Shown: positions 50,575 through 57,526 of the stretch, piece by piece
How positions within the stretch are numbered: position 1 is the stretch's first letter
Layout: every line of letters begins with the position of its first letter
NCBI RefSeq assembly: GCF_000308875.1
Contig: NZ_BAGL01000070.1
Coordinates: 1 to 64,000 of the forward strand
Origin: Nocardia transvalensis NBRC 15921
Lineage (GTDB): Bacteria > Actinomycetota > Actinomycetes > Mycobacteriales > Mycobacteriaceae
Direction of reading: 5' to 3'
Length of the DNA: 64,000 nucleotides
Position numbers and translations under genes: made by a program
Notes under the pieces: model-generated
What the model was told of the DNA's origin: nothing
Database searches by the model: none
The model's input: the letters and a program-made list of their open reading frames with translations, nothing else

Positions 50575-50637
50575 ACCTGTTCTTGTTTCCGGCACGCACC
50601 TGTTCTTGTTTCCGGCACGCTTTTGGCCGGAAACAAG
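50575..50637 (+). repeat. Dispersed GTTTCCGG palindrome, copy 4, with a 23-bp tandem duplication
   Basis: A full unit has arms CTTGTTTCCGGC (50605-50616) and GCCGGAAACAAG (50626-50637). Its left half plus flank is perfectly duplicated (50575-50597 and 50598-50620). The unit ends 2 bp before the minus-strand stop of the DUF397 gene. Confidence 0.85.
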
Positions 50638-50639
50638 AC

Positions 50640-50849
50640 CTAGGCAGAGGGATTGAACTCCCCGTCACGCACCCCGGCGGCGAAGGCGTCCCACTCACTC
50701 GCGGCGAACACCAGCGCCGGGCCGTCCGGGTTCTTCGAGTCACGGACTCCGACCTGCCCGCCGTCGAGGAAAGCGACTTCGACGCATTCGCGCCCACCCG
50801 AGCTACGACTGGACTTGAACCAACGGGCCTCGCGTAGATCAGCGACCAT
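50640..50849 (-). CDS. DUF397 protein
   Basis: This 69-residue protein has the DUF397 pattern WFKSSRSSGGRECVEVAFLD, VGVRDSKNPDGPALVF and SEWDAFAAGVRDGEF. DUF397 genes accompany HTH/DUF5753 regulators throughout actinobacteria (as BldB/WhiJ-type or Scr1-like pairs) and may modulate them. The ATG at 50849 has GGGAG seven bases upstream and lies inside the last codons of the regulator gene; ATG 50855 is also in frame. The stop is followed almost at once by a palindromic repeat. Confidence 0.88.
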   Translation of the reverse strand: MVADLREARWFKSSRSSGGRECVEVAFLDGGQVGVRDSKNPDGPALVFAASEWDAFAAGVRDGEFNPSA

Positions 50850-51741
50850 TGCCATACTCCCTTGCCATCTCCCGCAACTTCAATCGGCTCGGCCCTACGT
50901 CCATGCTGGCATTGAGGACCGTGTTGAAGGCGTCGCGATACGCGCCGACGTCGGCCGTACTTTCAAAGTACATACTGCCGATCATGCTCTCGGCAAACAC
51001 GATTGTCGGCTCGAGAGACTTGCCCCTGGCATCCTGCGGGAAGTCCAAGATCACGAACGGCGGCATCACCACACCGGAGGGGGCTCCCGCTTCGAAAGGC
51101 AGCACACGCAATTCGATGTTGTCCCGCGTGCTCATGTCCGCAAGGTGCCGAATCTGCCTCGCCATGACACTGCGATCGCCGACCACAGTCCGCAGGACCG
51201 CCTCTTGCAGGACCACGATCAGACTCGCCGGATACCGCTGTCGCGTAAGGATATTCTGTCGCCGGAGTCTCATCTGGACTCGCCGATCCACCTCTTCTGC
51301 TGTCTCGTCTCGGAAGAACCGTACGTCGAGCGCACGCGCGTAATCGACGGTTTGGAGCAGACCTGGTACGAGCAACGATTGATAGATCGTGAGTTCCGTT
51401 GCGCCCGCTTCCAATCCGACATAGACGTTGAAGTCCGCGGGGATCACGTCGTCGTACGCGTGATACCAGGATCTCGCGGGAATCTGTTTCGCAAGCCCAA
51501 CCAGCGCTTGGGTTGTCGTCTCGTCCAGTCCGTACAGCTCACACAGTTCACGCGCGGTACGGCTTCTGACCTTGTGCGTGCGCCCCGTTTCGAGGTTCTG
51601 GAGCGTGGTCTTCCCCCACTCCATCAACCCCGCCGCTTGCAGGATAGTCATCCCGGCGGCTTCCCGCGCCTCGCGCAGGTACCGGCCGAGTTGCCTGCGT
51701 GGCAACGTGCTGCCGGTTTCCTCTGAGTCATCACCGCTCAC
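50839..51741 (-). CDS. XRE-family regulator with DUF5753 (WhiJ/Scr1-like)
   Basis: This 300-residue protein has an N-terminal HTH (EAAGMTILQAAGLMEWGKTT, followed by LQNLETGR) and a DUF5753-type ligand/partner domain: LTIYQSLLVPGLLQTVDYAR, VQMRLRRQNILTRQ and LPFEAGAPSGVVMPPFVILD. It pairs with the overlapping DUF397 gene, the standard two-gene unit that controls development or acts as a toxin-antitoxin-like pair in streptomycetes. GTG 51741 has AAGGGGG five bases upstream. It diverges from a set of three small unknown genes. Confidence 0.88.
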   Translation of the reverse strand: MSGDDSEETGSTLPRRQLGRYLREAREAAGMTILQAAGLMEWGKTTLQNLETGRTHKVRSRTARELCELYGLDETTTQALVGLAKQIPARSWYHAYDDVIPADFNVYVGLEAGATELTIYQSLLVPGLLQTVDYARALDVRFFRDETAEEVDRRVQMRLRRQNILTRQRYPASLIVVLQEAVLRTVVGDRSVMARQIRHLADMSTRDNIELRVLPFEAGAPSGVVMPPFVILDFPQDARGKSLEPTIVFAESMIGSMYFESTADVGAYRDAFNTVLNASMDVGPSRLKLREMAREYGNGR

Positions 51742-51894
51742 ACCAACCCCCTTGCTCCGATTGCGACCACCATTTGGTCGCATTTCGACCGACCGTAAAT
51801 ATCTGCCGCGACCCGATCCTGCGGCTTCGTGCAAGTTGCTCGAGCTGTTGCGTTAAAGGGCTCTGAGCAGGCGTTTCAGTTAATCCTGTGCTTC

Positions 51895-52404
51895 ATGAAT
51901 ACGGCAGAGACAAAAGCAATAGTCGATAACCGGCCGAAGGCGATCGGCCTCGTGCGCAACGACATCTCGGGACTGGCCGCGGCCAGGCATGCGCTCGAAG
52001 TTCGCCGCCATGCCGAAAAACTGGGATACCTCTATCTATATACCGTGCGCCCACCGACTCGCGTGTCCGATCCGGTCGGTTATTGCCTCCGCATCGCGAC
52101 GGCCGTACAGGTGGCGGCTGTCGTCGTGCACGACCTGACGACAGTGGACCATTCACCTGCCCGGACCTGCGAGGTCTGCGACCTCGAAACCGTCATCCCT
52201 CCCGAGACGTGGGCCCGAGCGGCGACGTACCCACACGGCACTCACCTCTCCCCGGTTCGCGAAGTACCGACACACACCGACGTATCCCCCGCATTTCACC
52301 CGGTAGCCGCCGAGACGCATGCCGTCCTGAATGCCCTTGCCGCACTGGCCGACCCGAACGTCGACGCACGCATTATCCGCACTCGCCCCGCCGAGAGCAC
52401 CTAG
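51895..52404 (+). CDS. Unknown protein, first of a three-gene set
   Basis: This 169-residue soluble protein has an alpha/beta start (KAIGLVRNDISGLAAARHAL, then EKLGYLYLYTVRPP) and a central VQVAAVVVHDLTTVDH. The CEVCDLETVIPP segment with two cysteines could bind metal. The N-terminal part resembles the small-fold resolvase-like or signalling domains seen in many Nocardia genes next to HTH/DUF5753 pairs, but I cannot name it. Its ATG has no clear ribosome site. The next gene starts 2 bp after the stop. Confidence 0.6.
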   Translation: MNTAETKAIVDNRPKAIGLVRNDISGLAAARHALEVRRHAEKLGYLYLYTVRPPTRVSDPVGYCLRIATAVQVAAVVVHDLTTVDHSPARTCEVCDLETVIPPETWARAATYPHGTHLSPVREVPTHTDVSPAFHPVAAETHAVLNALAALADPNVDARIIRTRPAEST

Positions 52405-52406
52405 CC

Positions 52407-52664
52407 ATGCCCGCGAACACACGCCGCACCGAGATCGGCGACCTCATCGCGACCTGGCGGATGAGCCATCATTGCATCGAAATTGTGAACGTACACAGCA
52501 CATCTCACGGCACCGGGCCAACTCAGGACGTGACTTTCCCGCCCGGCACAGACCTCGCCGAGGCCCGCGAACAACACCCCCACTGGGCCCACCTGTGGGA
52601 CGCGATCCGCCACCAGTTCTGGACCGCCCACACCCCTCCCCACACAACAGCGAGCCCACAGTGA
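52407..52664 (+). CDS. Unknown small protein, second of the three-gene set
   Basis: This 85-residue protein begins MPANTRRTEIGDLIATWRMS and contains paired histidines and tryptophans (HPHWAHLWDAIRHQFWTAH). The short, polar, histidine-rich composition gives no fold clue. It starts 2 bp after the first gene of the set and overlaps the third (GTGA), so all three should be made together. Confidence 0.6.
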   Translation: MPANTRRTEIGDLIATWRMSHHCIEIVNVHSTSHGTGPTQDVTFPPGTDLAEAREQHPHWAHLWDAIRHQFWTAHTPPHTTASPQ

Positions 52665-52903
52665 ACCCGAAGTACTACACCCACTGGGCAATCGTCACCA
52701 CCGGCGGCACCTGCCCCCACCACGAGGGCCCCTGCCCCAACGGTGTCTGGGGCCCGTACACCAGCCTCCCCGACGCCGAATCCGCAGCCCGTTTCGTCCG
52801 CCCACCCCACAACCCCCACATAGTCCCGTACTGGTCCCGAGCCCACCAACCCCCAACTCCACCCGAACCAACCACCCACACTCGCCCTCGCCCCGTCAGC
52901 TGA
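52661..52903 (+). CDS. Unknown small protein, third of the three-gene set
   Basis: This 80-residue protein opens with NPKYYTHWAIVTTGGTCPHH and EGPCPNGVWGPYTSLPDAES, so two cysteines and three histidines cluster near the N-terminus. A proline/threonine-rich tail follows. The start GTG overlaps the preceding stop. The set sits opposite an HTH/DUF5753 regulator, an arrangement that suggests control by it. I know no function. Confidence 0.55.
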   Translation: MNPKYYTHWAIVTTGGTCPHHEGPCPNGVWGPYTSLPDAESAARFVRPPHNPHIVPYWSRAHQPPTPPEPTTHTRPRPVS

Positions 52904-53033
52904 ACTCCCCACCCAGATCTCTCCTCCAGCAAGGACCCCATGACCACCTCTCACCACCCGCATGGCCGGGTGCACCCACCCACCCCGTTTGCTACATTCA
53001 CACCAACCACGTCAGGCGTACGAAAGGGTGGGG

Positions 53034-53564
53034 ATGCGCCGCTTCAAACTGGCCCTACTGGCCACAGCCGTACTCCCAGCACTGGTCGCCACAGGCGGCT
53101 GCATGGATAACAACTCCACGGACAAGACCCCCACCACGTCCGCAGCCCCGGCCCTCTTCGACCCCTGCACAGCTCTCCCGGACGACGCACTGCGGGCTGC
53201 TGGCGTGGACCCGGCAACCAAGCAAATCGGAGCCGCTGGTGTTCATCAGTCCGGTTGGGAAATTTGCGGGTGGGATGCACCCCAGTACTCGATCACTGTG
53301 TACTCATCGGCCCGCACAGTCGCCGATTACGAGAAGCGGCCCGACTATGGCGACTTCAAGGACGTGACGTTCGCAGGGCGGGCAGGCCGCCAGTTCCGCT
53401 CTCACGGCGGTACAGACGATCTCGGATGTGAGGTAGTGTTCCCGACCGCCCAGGGCACGATTCAAATCTCACTACTCAACAGTGCGGTTCTAGATAATCT
53501 GCCGAGCCCTTGCACTTTGCTACCCGAAACCGCCGCTGCGCTGGTCCCGTACTTGCCGAAGTAG
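53034..53564 (+). CDS. DUF3558-family lipoprotein
   Basis: This 176-residue exported protein has a signal helix (KLALLATAVLPALVATGGC) ending in a lipobox-like cysteine and a Thr/Ser-rich linker. The DUF3558 fold follows: LFDPCTALPDDALRAAGVDP, GWEICGWDA, TFAGRAGRQFRSHG and LPSPCTLLPETAAALVPYLP. Two cysteine pairs are consistent with disulfides outside the membrane. The family is typical of Nocardia and relatives, and its role is unknown. The neighbour 28 bp downstream is probably in the same operon. Confidence 0.82.
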   Translation: MRRFKLALLATAVLPALVATGGCMDNNSTDKTPTTSAAPALFDPCTALPDDALRAAGVDPATKQIGAAGVHQSGWEICGWDAPQYSITVYSSARTVADYEKRPDYGDFKDVTFAGRAGRQFRSHGGTDDLGCEVVFPTAQGTIQISLLNSAVLDNLPSPCTLLPETAAALVPYLPK

Positions 53565-53592
53565 GTCTATTACCCCGCAGGGAGGCCGGGAA

Positions 53593-53955
53593 ATGAGTGC
53601 AGAGGACGCAACGAAGTGGAAAGGGCTCGCCGATCAAGCACGTGCGGGAGAAGTCTACGTCGACGACGAGGCTGTGGCTCGCGAATGTCTCAAAGCGTGT
53701 GGTGATCGCCTTAACCAGCTGAATGACACATTAAAAGAAATACGGCGAACTCAGACTGTATCGGGTTTCGGTGACTTCACAATGGCCGACGATCTCGCCA
53801 AAAAGTTCACAGAACAAGGCACCGACATTGAAACATCACTCCGCGAACACATCGAGACCGTGAAAAACATGCAAGAAGTCTTCCGCCTCTCACTGTCGAA
53901 AATCGTCGGCCAAGATGTCGACAACGCGGGCAACATCAAAAACACGCCTGCCTAG
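53593..53955 (+). CDS. Helical protein paired with the DUF3558 lipoprotein, unknown
   Basis: This 120-residue all-helical protein has two long charged helices (VARECLKACGDRLNQLNDTL, DIETSLREHIETVKNMQEVF) joined by a turn with GFGDF. Length, helical hairpin and central Gly-aromatic-Gly turn recall WXG100/ESAT-6-like type VII substrates, but no WXG is present, so this is a weak resemblance. It is preceded by GGGAGG and transcribed after the DUF3558 lipoprotein. It converges with the next small gene, sharing a few bases. Confidence 0.65.
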   Translation: MSAEDATKWKGLADQARAGEVYVDDEAVARECLKACGDRLNQLNDTLKEIRRTQTVSGFGDFTMADDLAKKFTEQGTDIETSLREHIETVKNMQEVFRLSLSKIVGQDVDNAGNIKNTPA

Positions 53956-54134
53956 ATCGAGCCGGTGAGCCGCGCCCACGCGGAGCAGTCGGTGACGATC
54001 GGCAGCTGGTCGGTGGGTTCGTCGTCGGTGTCGCAGGGCCCCGCGTGCAGTCGCGCGAAGAATACGTCCAATGACCCGTAGCGGGCACTGACCTCCTCCA
54101 CGAAATGCAATACGTCCGCCTGCGACCTCAACAC
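53952..54134 (-). CDS. Small unknown protein
   Basis: This 60-residue frame starts at a GTG with GGAGGA six bases upstream (VLRSQADVLHFVEEVSARYG). A short acidic stretch (DTDDEPTDQLP) and two cysteines follow. An upstream in-frame GTG at 54161 would lengthen it by nine residues. It ends within the last codon of the convergent gene. Its strong ribosome site is the main support; I do not recognise a family. Confidence 0.45.
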   Translation of the reverse strand: MLRSQADVLHFVEEVSARYGSLDVFFARLHAGPCDTDDEPTDQLPIVTDCSAWARLTGSI

Positions 54135-54589
54135 GGCTGCTCCTCCCTGATCGGATTCCACTACCCCGAGCCGACGTCACCTTTTCACCACTTCCGAGGC
54201 CGAAACCGACTCGCGCTGAGGGAGTTCCGTGTTCGAGGCTCGTCGTGACGTCGTCGACAACGGAGAAGGGCCGACGCTGCGCGAAGGTGGCGTGGGCGCG
54301 CCGTATCGACAGCGTCGGCCCTCTCCGAAAACTTATTCTCGGCGCGGCCGCCCGAGGGCCTATGTTGCCGACAACAAAGTGGGCGATGGAAGTGTGTCGG
54401 TGGCAACAGACCGCCTTCGTGAGAAGCGCGGGCTAGCATCGGTTTCCGTGCGGCACCGCGACCAAAACGCCATCATCGCCCAGCTCGCGAGAACACATAC
54501 GCCCGGAGACCGGGCAGACGATGAGATCTGCCCGGTCTCCCGGTATGCGTCGCACCTGGTCACAGGATCGGGGCCTTACCCGCACCTCG
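54135..54589. other. 455-bp structured spacer with two large hairpins
   Basis: No convincing gene lies here. AGGGCCGACGCTG (54267-54279) and CAGCGTCGGCCCT (54310-54322) pair perfectly around a 30-nt loop, extending outward through GGAGA/CTCC with one bulge. GGAGACCGGGCAGA (54505-54518) and TCTGCCCGGTCTCC (54527-54540) pair perfectly around 8 nt. The second lies 50 bp after the minus-strand gene at 54590 and can serve as its terminator. The first has no gene end nearby. Confidence 0.6.
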
Positions 54590-54994
54590 TCAGGCGGCGT
54601 CGAGGGCCGCGGTGATCTTGCCGGCCATGGCCGCCGAGGCCGGGCTGGGCGCGCCCTTGTGGGACTGGGTGGCGGCGTCGAGAGCGACCAGGACCGTGGT
54701 GCGGAAGTTGTCCGCCTCGGCCTGGTCCTGCTCGGCGAGCAGGGACATCGCGGCGGTCAAGGCAGGGAGGACGTGGTCGGCCAGGTCTGCGACCGTCTTG
54801 CCCTTCAGAGTGATGTCCTTGGACTTCGCAGCCAGGACGTGACCGACGGAGCCGGTCGCCGAGGAGAGAGCGAGGGTGCCGTTCGTGGCGGCCTTGTGTG
54901 CCGAGCTGTGGTCGGCGGCCGCCATGAGCGAGACGGCACCGTACGCGGCGGTCCGGACGATGGCCTGGTCCTGGGTGGTCAGGGTGATGGACAT
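54590..54994 (-). CDS. Ala-rich helical protein, unknown function
   Basis: This 134-residue soluble protein starts MSITLTTQDQAIVRTAAYGA. It is alanine-rich and helical throughout (LMAAADHSSAHKAATNGTLA, AMSLLAEQDQAEADNFRTTV, AAMAGKITAALDAA). ATG 54994 has a very good AAGGAG six bases upstream, unlike the many leaderless genes around, which suggests high translation. The upstream region carries three TGACACG-type repeats. I do not know the family. Confidence 0.72.
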   Translation of the reverse strand: MSITLTTQDQAIVRTAAYGAVSLMAAADHSSAHKAATNGTLALSSATGSVGHVLAAKSKDITLKGKTVADLADHVLPALTAAMSLLAEQDQAEADNFRTTVLVALDAATQSHKGAPSPASAAMAGKITAALDAA

Positions 54995-55142
54995 GATGAT
55001 CTCCTTCGAATATGTTGCGGTACACAGGGATTGAACGAACAAGGTGAAAGCGGAAGCTGTGTCACCCACCACCCTCGCGGTCCGGGTCGACCGCTCGGGG
55101 AGTTGCTGTGTTCGTCATGGGAACTACTATCAGCGCCCCTGC

Positions 55143-55185
55143 TGACACGACCGTGACGCCGACCTGACACGACCACTGACACGCC
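55143..55185 (-). promoter_or_regulatory. Three TGACACG direct repeats upstream of the Ala-rich gene
   Basis: TGACACGACC (55143-55152), TGACACGACC (55165-55174) and TGACACGCC (55177-55185) lie ~150-190 bp before ATG 54994. This is inside the 338-bp gap between that gene and the glycosyltransferase stop. Their spacing (22 and 12 bp) is near whole helical turns. The rest of the gap shows nothing else I can name. Confidence 0.45.
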
Positions 55186-55332
55186 GATCCACGAGGGTCA
55201 GCCACACAAGTTCATGGTCGGCACCTCGGCTACGTGCGAGGCCGCGAGGACAGCCCTATGCGCCTCGACGAATCTTTCACCACGGCAGGCACCTGTCGGC
55301 GCGGCCACCACGACCCGCAGCACGCACGGTCG

Positions 55333-56436
55333 TCACTGCTCGTGGTCTGCCAAGGCCACAAGCCTCTTCGCCGTCGCGGTAGCGGAAGGCATCGCCGCGA
55401 TCTCGGTGGCGACGGCATGGGCGGCTTCGTGCATATCCACGTCGGTGACCAGGCGATTCAGATCGGTGGCGGTGATGCGACGCGCGGCGACCGCCACCCC
55501 TGCCCCGCGACGCTGCACCGTGAGCGCGTTCCACCGGCGGTCGCCGGGAGCGGGAGTCGCCAGTTGCGGGATGCCGGCCCACAGCGCCGCGTAGATCGAT
55601 CCCGCGCCGCCGTGGTTGACCATGGCGGTGCACGTGGGCAGCACCTCGTCCGGTCGCACCCAGCCCACGGTGCGGACATTGGCCGGAAGTGCTTTGGCGC
55701 GAGCGGTTTTCCGGTTCGGGCGGACGATGACGATATCGGCGTCGACGCCGTTCGCGGCCCGCAGCACGGAACGCAGCATCGCGTCGGGACCGTCGCCGAG
55801 CATCGTGCTGCGCGTGACGAGGATGCGCGGCCGGTCCGGCGGGACCCGCAGGAAGTCCGGCGTCTCGGCACCGGACGTCGCGTAGGGGGTGTAGCGCAGC
55901 GCCCGGCCCGGGACGGCGACCACACTGGGCGGCGCGATCGACAGGGTCGCCAGCGGCGGCGCGGCGGCCGCGCCGAGTACCCGCAGCATTTCCCGCCGCA
56001 TGACGGTGCCGTCGTCCAGCGCGATGTTGTGCAGCACGGCGGGGACACCGGCATGCGCCGCGACCAGAGCCGCCTCGGCGGCGAAGGGTTCGTGTACGAC
56101 CAGGTCGGGAGCGAACTCGGCGGCCAGCCGGTCCAGCCGTGGCAGCATCGCCTTGGCTGTGGGCGCGAAAAACCGTGCGCCACCGCGTGCATCGGCCATA
56201 CCGCGCGCACAGCGCAGCGCCGCCACCGGGTGCGGTCCCAGCCCGAGGACGGCGGTCCGCACGAAACCGATGTCGGGCGCCACGTCGGCCACCGCGATAT
56301 CGCCGGCCACCGCCGTCACGGCGTCCCCACCCGTCGCCACCAGCACTCGATGCCCGAGCGCGTGTAACCGCAGCGCCAGCGGCATCATCGGGAACAGATG
56401 CCCGATCAGCGGCGTCGCGACGAACATCACCCGCAC
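55333..56436 (-). CDS. GT1-type glycosyltransferase (macrolide/glycolipid UGT-like)
   Basis: This 367-residue GT-B enzyme begins VRVMFVATPLIGHLFPMMPL, the acceptor-half start of EryCIII/GtfA-like transferases. It ends with the donor-site HGGAGSIYAALWAGIPQLAT and a C-terminal helix. The acceptor could be a glycolipid, carotenoid or natural product. It overlaps the PIG-L deacetylase gene by about ten bases. Deacetylase-plus-glycosyltransferase pairs are typical of sugar-lipid modification, but the product here is unknown. GTG 56430 is an alternative start. Confidence 0.85.
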   Translation of the reverse strand: MRVMFVATPLIGHLFPMMPLALRLHALGHRVLVATGGDAVTAVAGDIAVADVAPDIGFVRTAVLGLGPHPVAALRCARGMADARGGARFFAPTAKAMLPRLDRLAAEFAPDLVVHEPFAAEAALVAAHAGVPAVLHNIALDDGTVMRREMLRVLGAAAAPPLATLSIAPPSVVAVPGRALRYTPYATSGAETPDFLRVPPDRPRILVTRSTMLGDGPDAMLRSVLRAANGVDADIVIVRPNRKTARAKALPANVRTVGWVRPDEVLPTCTAMVNHGGAGSIYAALWAGIPQLATPAPGDRRWNALTVQRRGAGVAVAARRITATDLNRLVTDVDMHEAAHAVATEIAAMPSATATAKRLVALADHEQ

Positions 56437-57305
56437 GGCGGCACCGTGCCCTGGAAGCCGGACGCCAGTCGCCAGAGGATCTCGCCGCCACGTCGCCGGT
56501 GTGCCCGCCGGACCATCGCGACGACCCGCTTCCCACCTCCCAATGCCGGTAGCTGCGTGCGATATTCGGCGATCGCGCGGAGTTTGGCCGCTTCCGTGTC
56601 GCCGACCGGAACGGATCGCCACACCCAGCGGGCGTCCTCCGGGTCCTGTCCCGCCAGCGTGCTCGCGGCCGCCCCGCGCGACACCAAAGCCATTGCCTCC
56701 ACGAGCATTCCGGCCAACGGGCTCGCCAGCGAGGGCGCGTCCCGCCACCGCAGGGGTGCGGTCACCGACACCGGATGCCGTCTGCGGCACAGTTCCGACA
56801 GCGCGTTGAAGTCCTCGTAGAACGAGAGGCGGCCGCGAACGGACGGGTCGGCGGCCGCACGCATGGCCGCCACGGCAACCTCGACGTGATCGTGATGTCC
56901 GCCGATTCCCAGCGGTGCCAGCACCCTGGTATCGGGGTCGCCCAGCACCTCGGTAACGACGCGCAGCACCGCGGGCAATTCGGTCAGATCGTCCGCGCGT
57001 GGCGGCACCCGGAAGACAGCGAGCCCGCTCCGCGGCAGCGGATCCCGAAACAACCTCTCCCGCAATCCAATCCGGTCTGCGGAGGCACCTAGTATCGCCA
57101 GCGCCCGATCGTCCTCGGCACACCGCGTCGCATAATCGCCGAAAACACGACGCCGACCCGACAGTCGCTCCACCGGCGGCCCAGAGGTGTAGACCGTCAG
57201 CACCCGCACGCGTTCACCGGCAGCCACCCGCCCAGCGATATACGCCCCCACCGACAACACCGCGTCATCGAAATGCGGCGAGATCACCACAAGCTCCGCA
57301 CCCAC
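56427..57305 (-). CDS. PIG-L/LmbE-family zinc deacetylase
   Basis: This 292-residue protein has the zinc motif VISPHFDDAVLSVGAY (P-H-x-D-D form) and the second site GIGGHHDHVEVAVAAM. Relatives remove N-acetyl groups from GlcNAc-containing compounds (MshB, Mca, PIG-L). The specific substrate is not readable. It differs from MshB in length and in the C-terminal helices. GTG 57305 has GAGG seven bases upstream. It is the first gene of a coupled pair with a glycosyltransferase. Confidence 0.85.
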   Translation of the reverse strand: MGAELVVISPHFDDAVLSVGAYIAGRVAAGERVRVLTVYTSGPPVERLSGRRRVFGDYATRCAEDDRALAILGASADRIGLRERLFRDPLPRSGLAVFRVPPRADDLTELPAVLRVVTEVLGDPDTRVLAPLGIGGHHDHVEVAVAAMRAAADPSVRGRLSFYEDFNALSELCRRRHPVSVTAPLRWRDAPSLASPLAGMLVEAMALVSRGAAASTLAGQDPEDARWVWRSVPVGDTEAAKLRAIAEYRTQLPALGGGKRVVAMVRRAHRRRGGEILWRLASGFQGTVPPCG

Positions 57306-57400
57306 ATCTACACCTCACCTCCGCCCCGAAGTCGTCCCTCCAGTGGCACGGGCCGCACCGCACCACGGTTCACCCCGGCAACGCCCGCCCGCCCCACGTA

Positions 57401-57496
57401 CTACCCACATTCACGCACCCTTTGCGCACTCCCGCACCCGTTTCAGAGTGCTGGAGAGGGTGCGGGAGTGTGGAGGGGGTGCGTGAATGTGGGTAG
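57401..57496. repeat. 96-bp near-perfect hairpin (GGGTGCG-type, copy 3)
   Basis: The arms 57401-57446 and 57451-57496 are complementary at 39 of 46 positions around a 4-nt loop. The outer 20 bp (CTACCCACATTCACGCACCC and its complement) are perfect. It lies between the sigma factor stop and the PIG-L start, both on the minus strand. The inner part resembles the hairpins at 34101 and 44832. Confidence 0.85.
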
Positions 57497-57526
57497 CGGG
57501 GACAACCGGCCGGAGTGCATACAGGT

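Noticed and set aside
54229..54615. 128-codon plus-strand open frame in the structured spacer
   Set aside because: It runs through both large hairpins, lacks a ribosome site and has no recognisable content.
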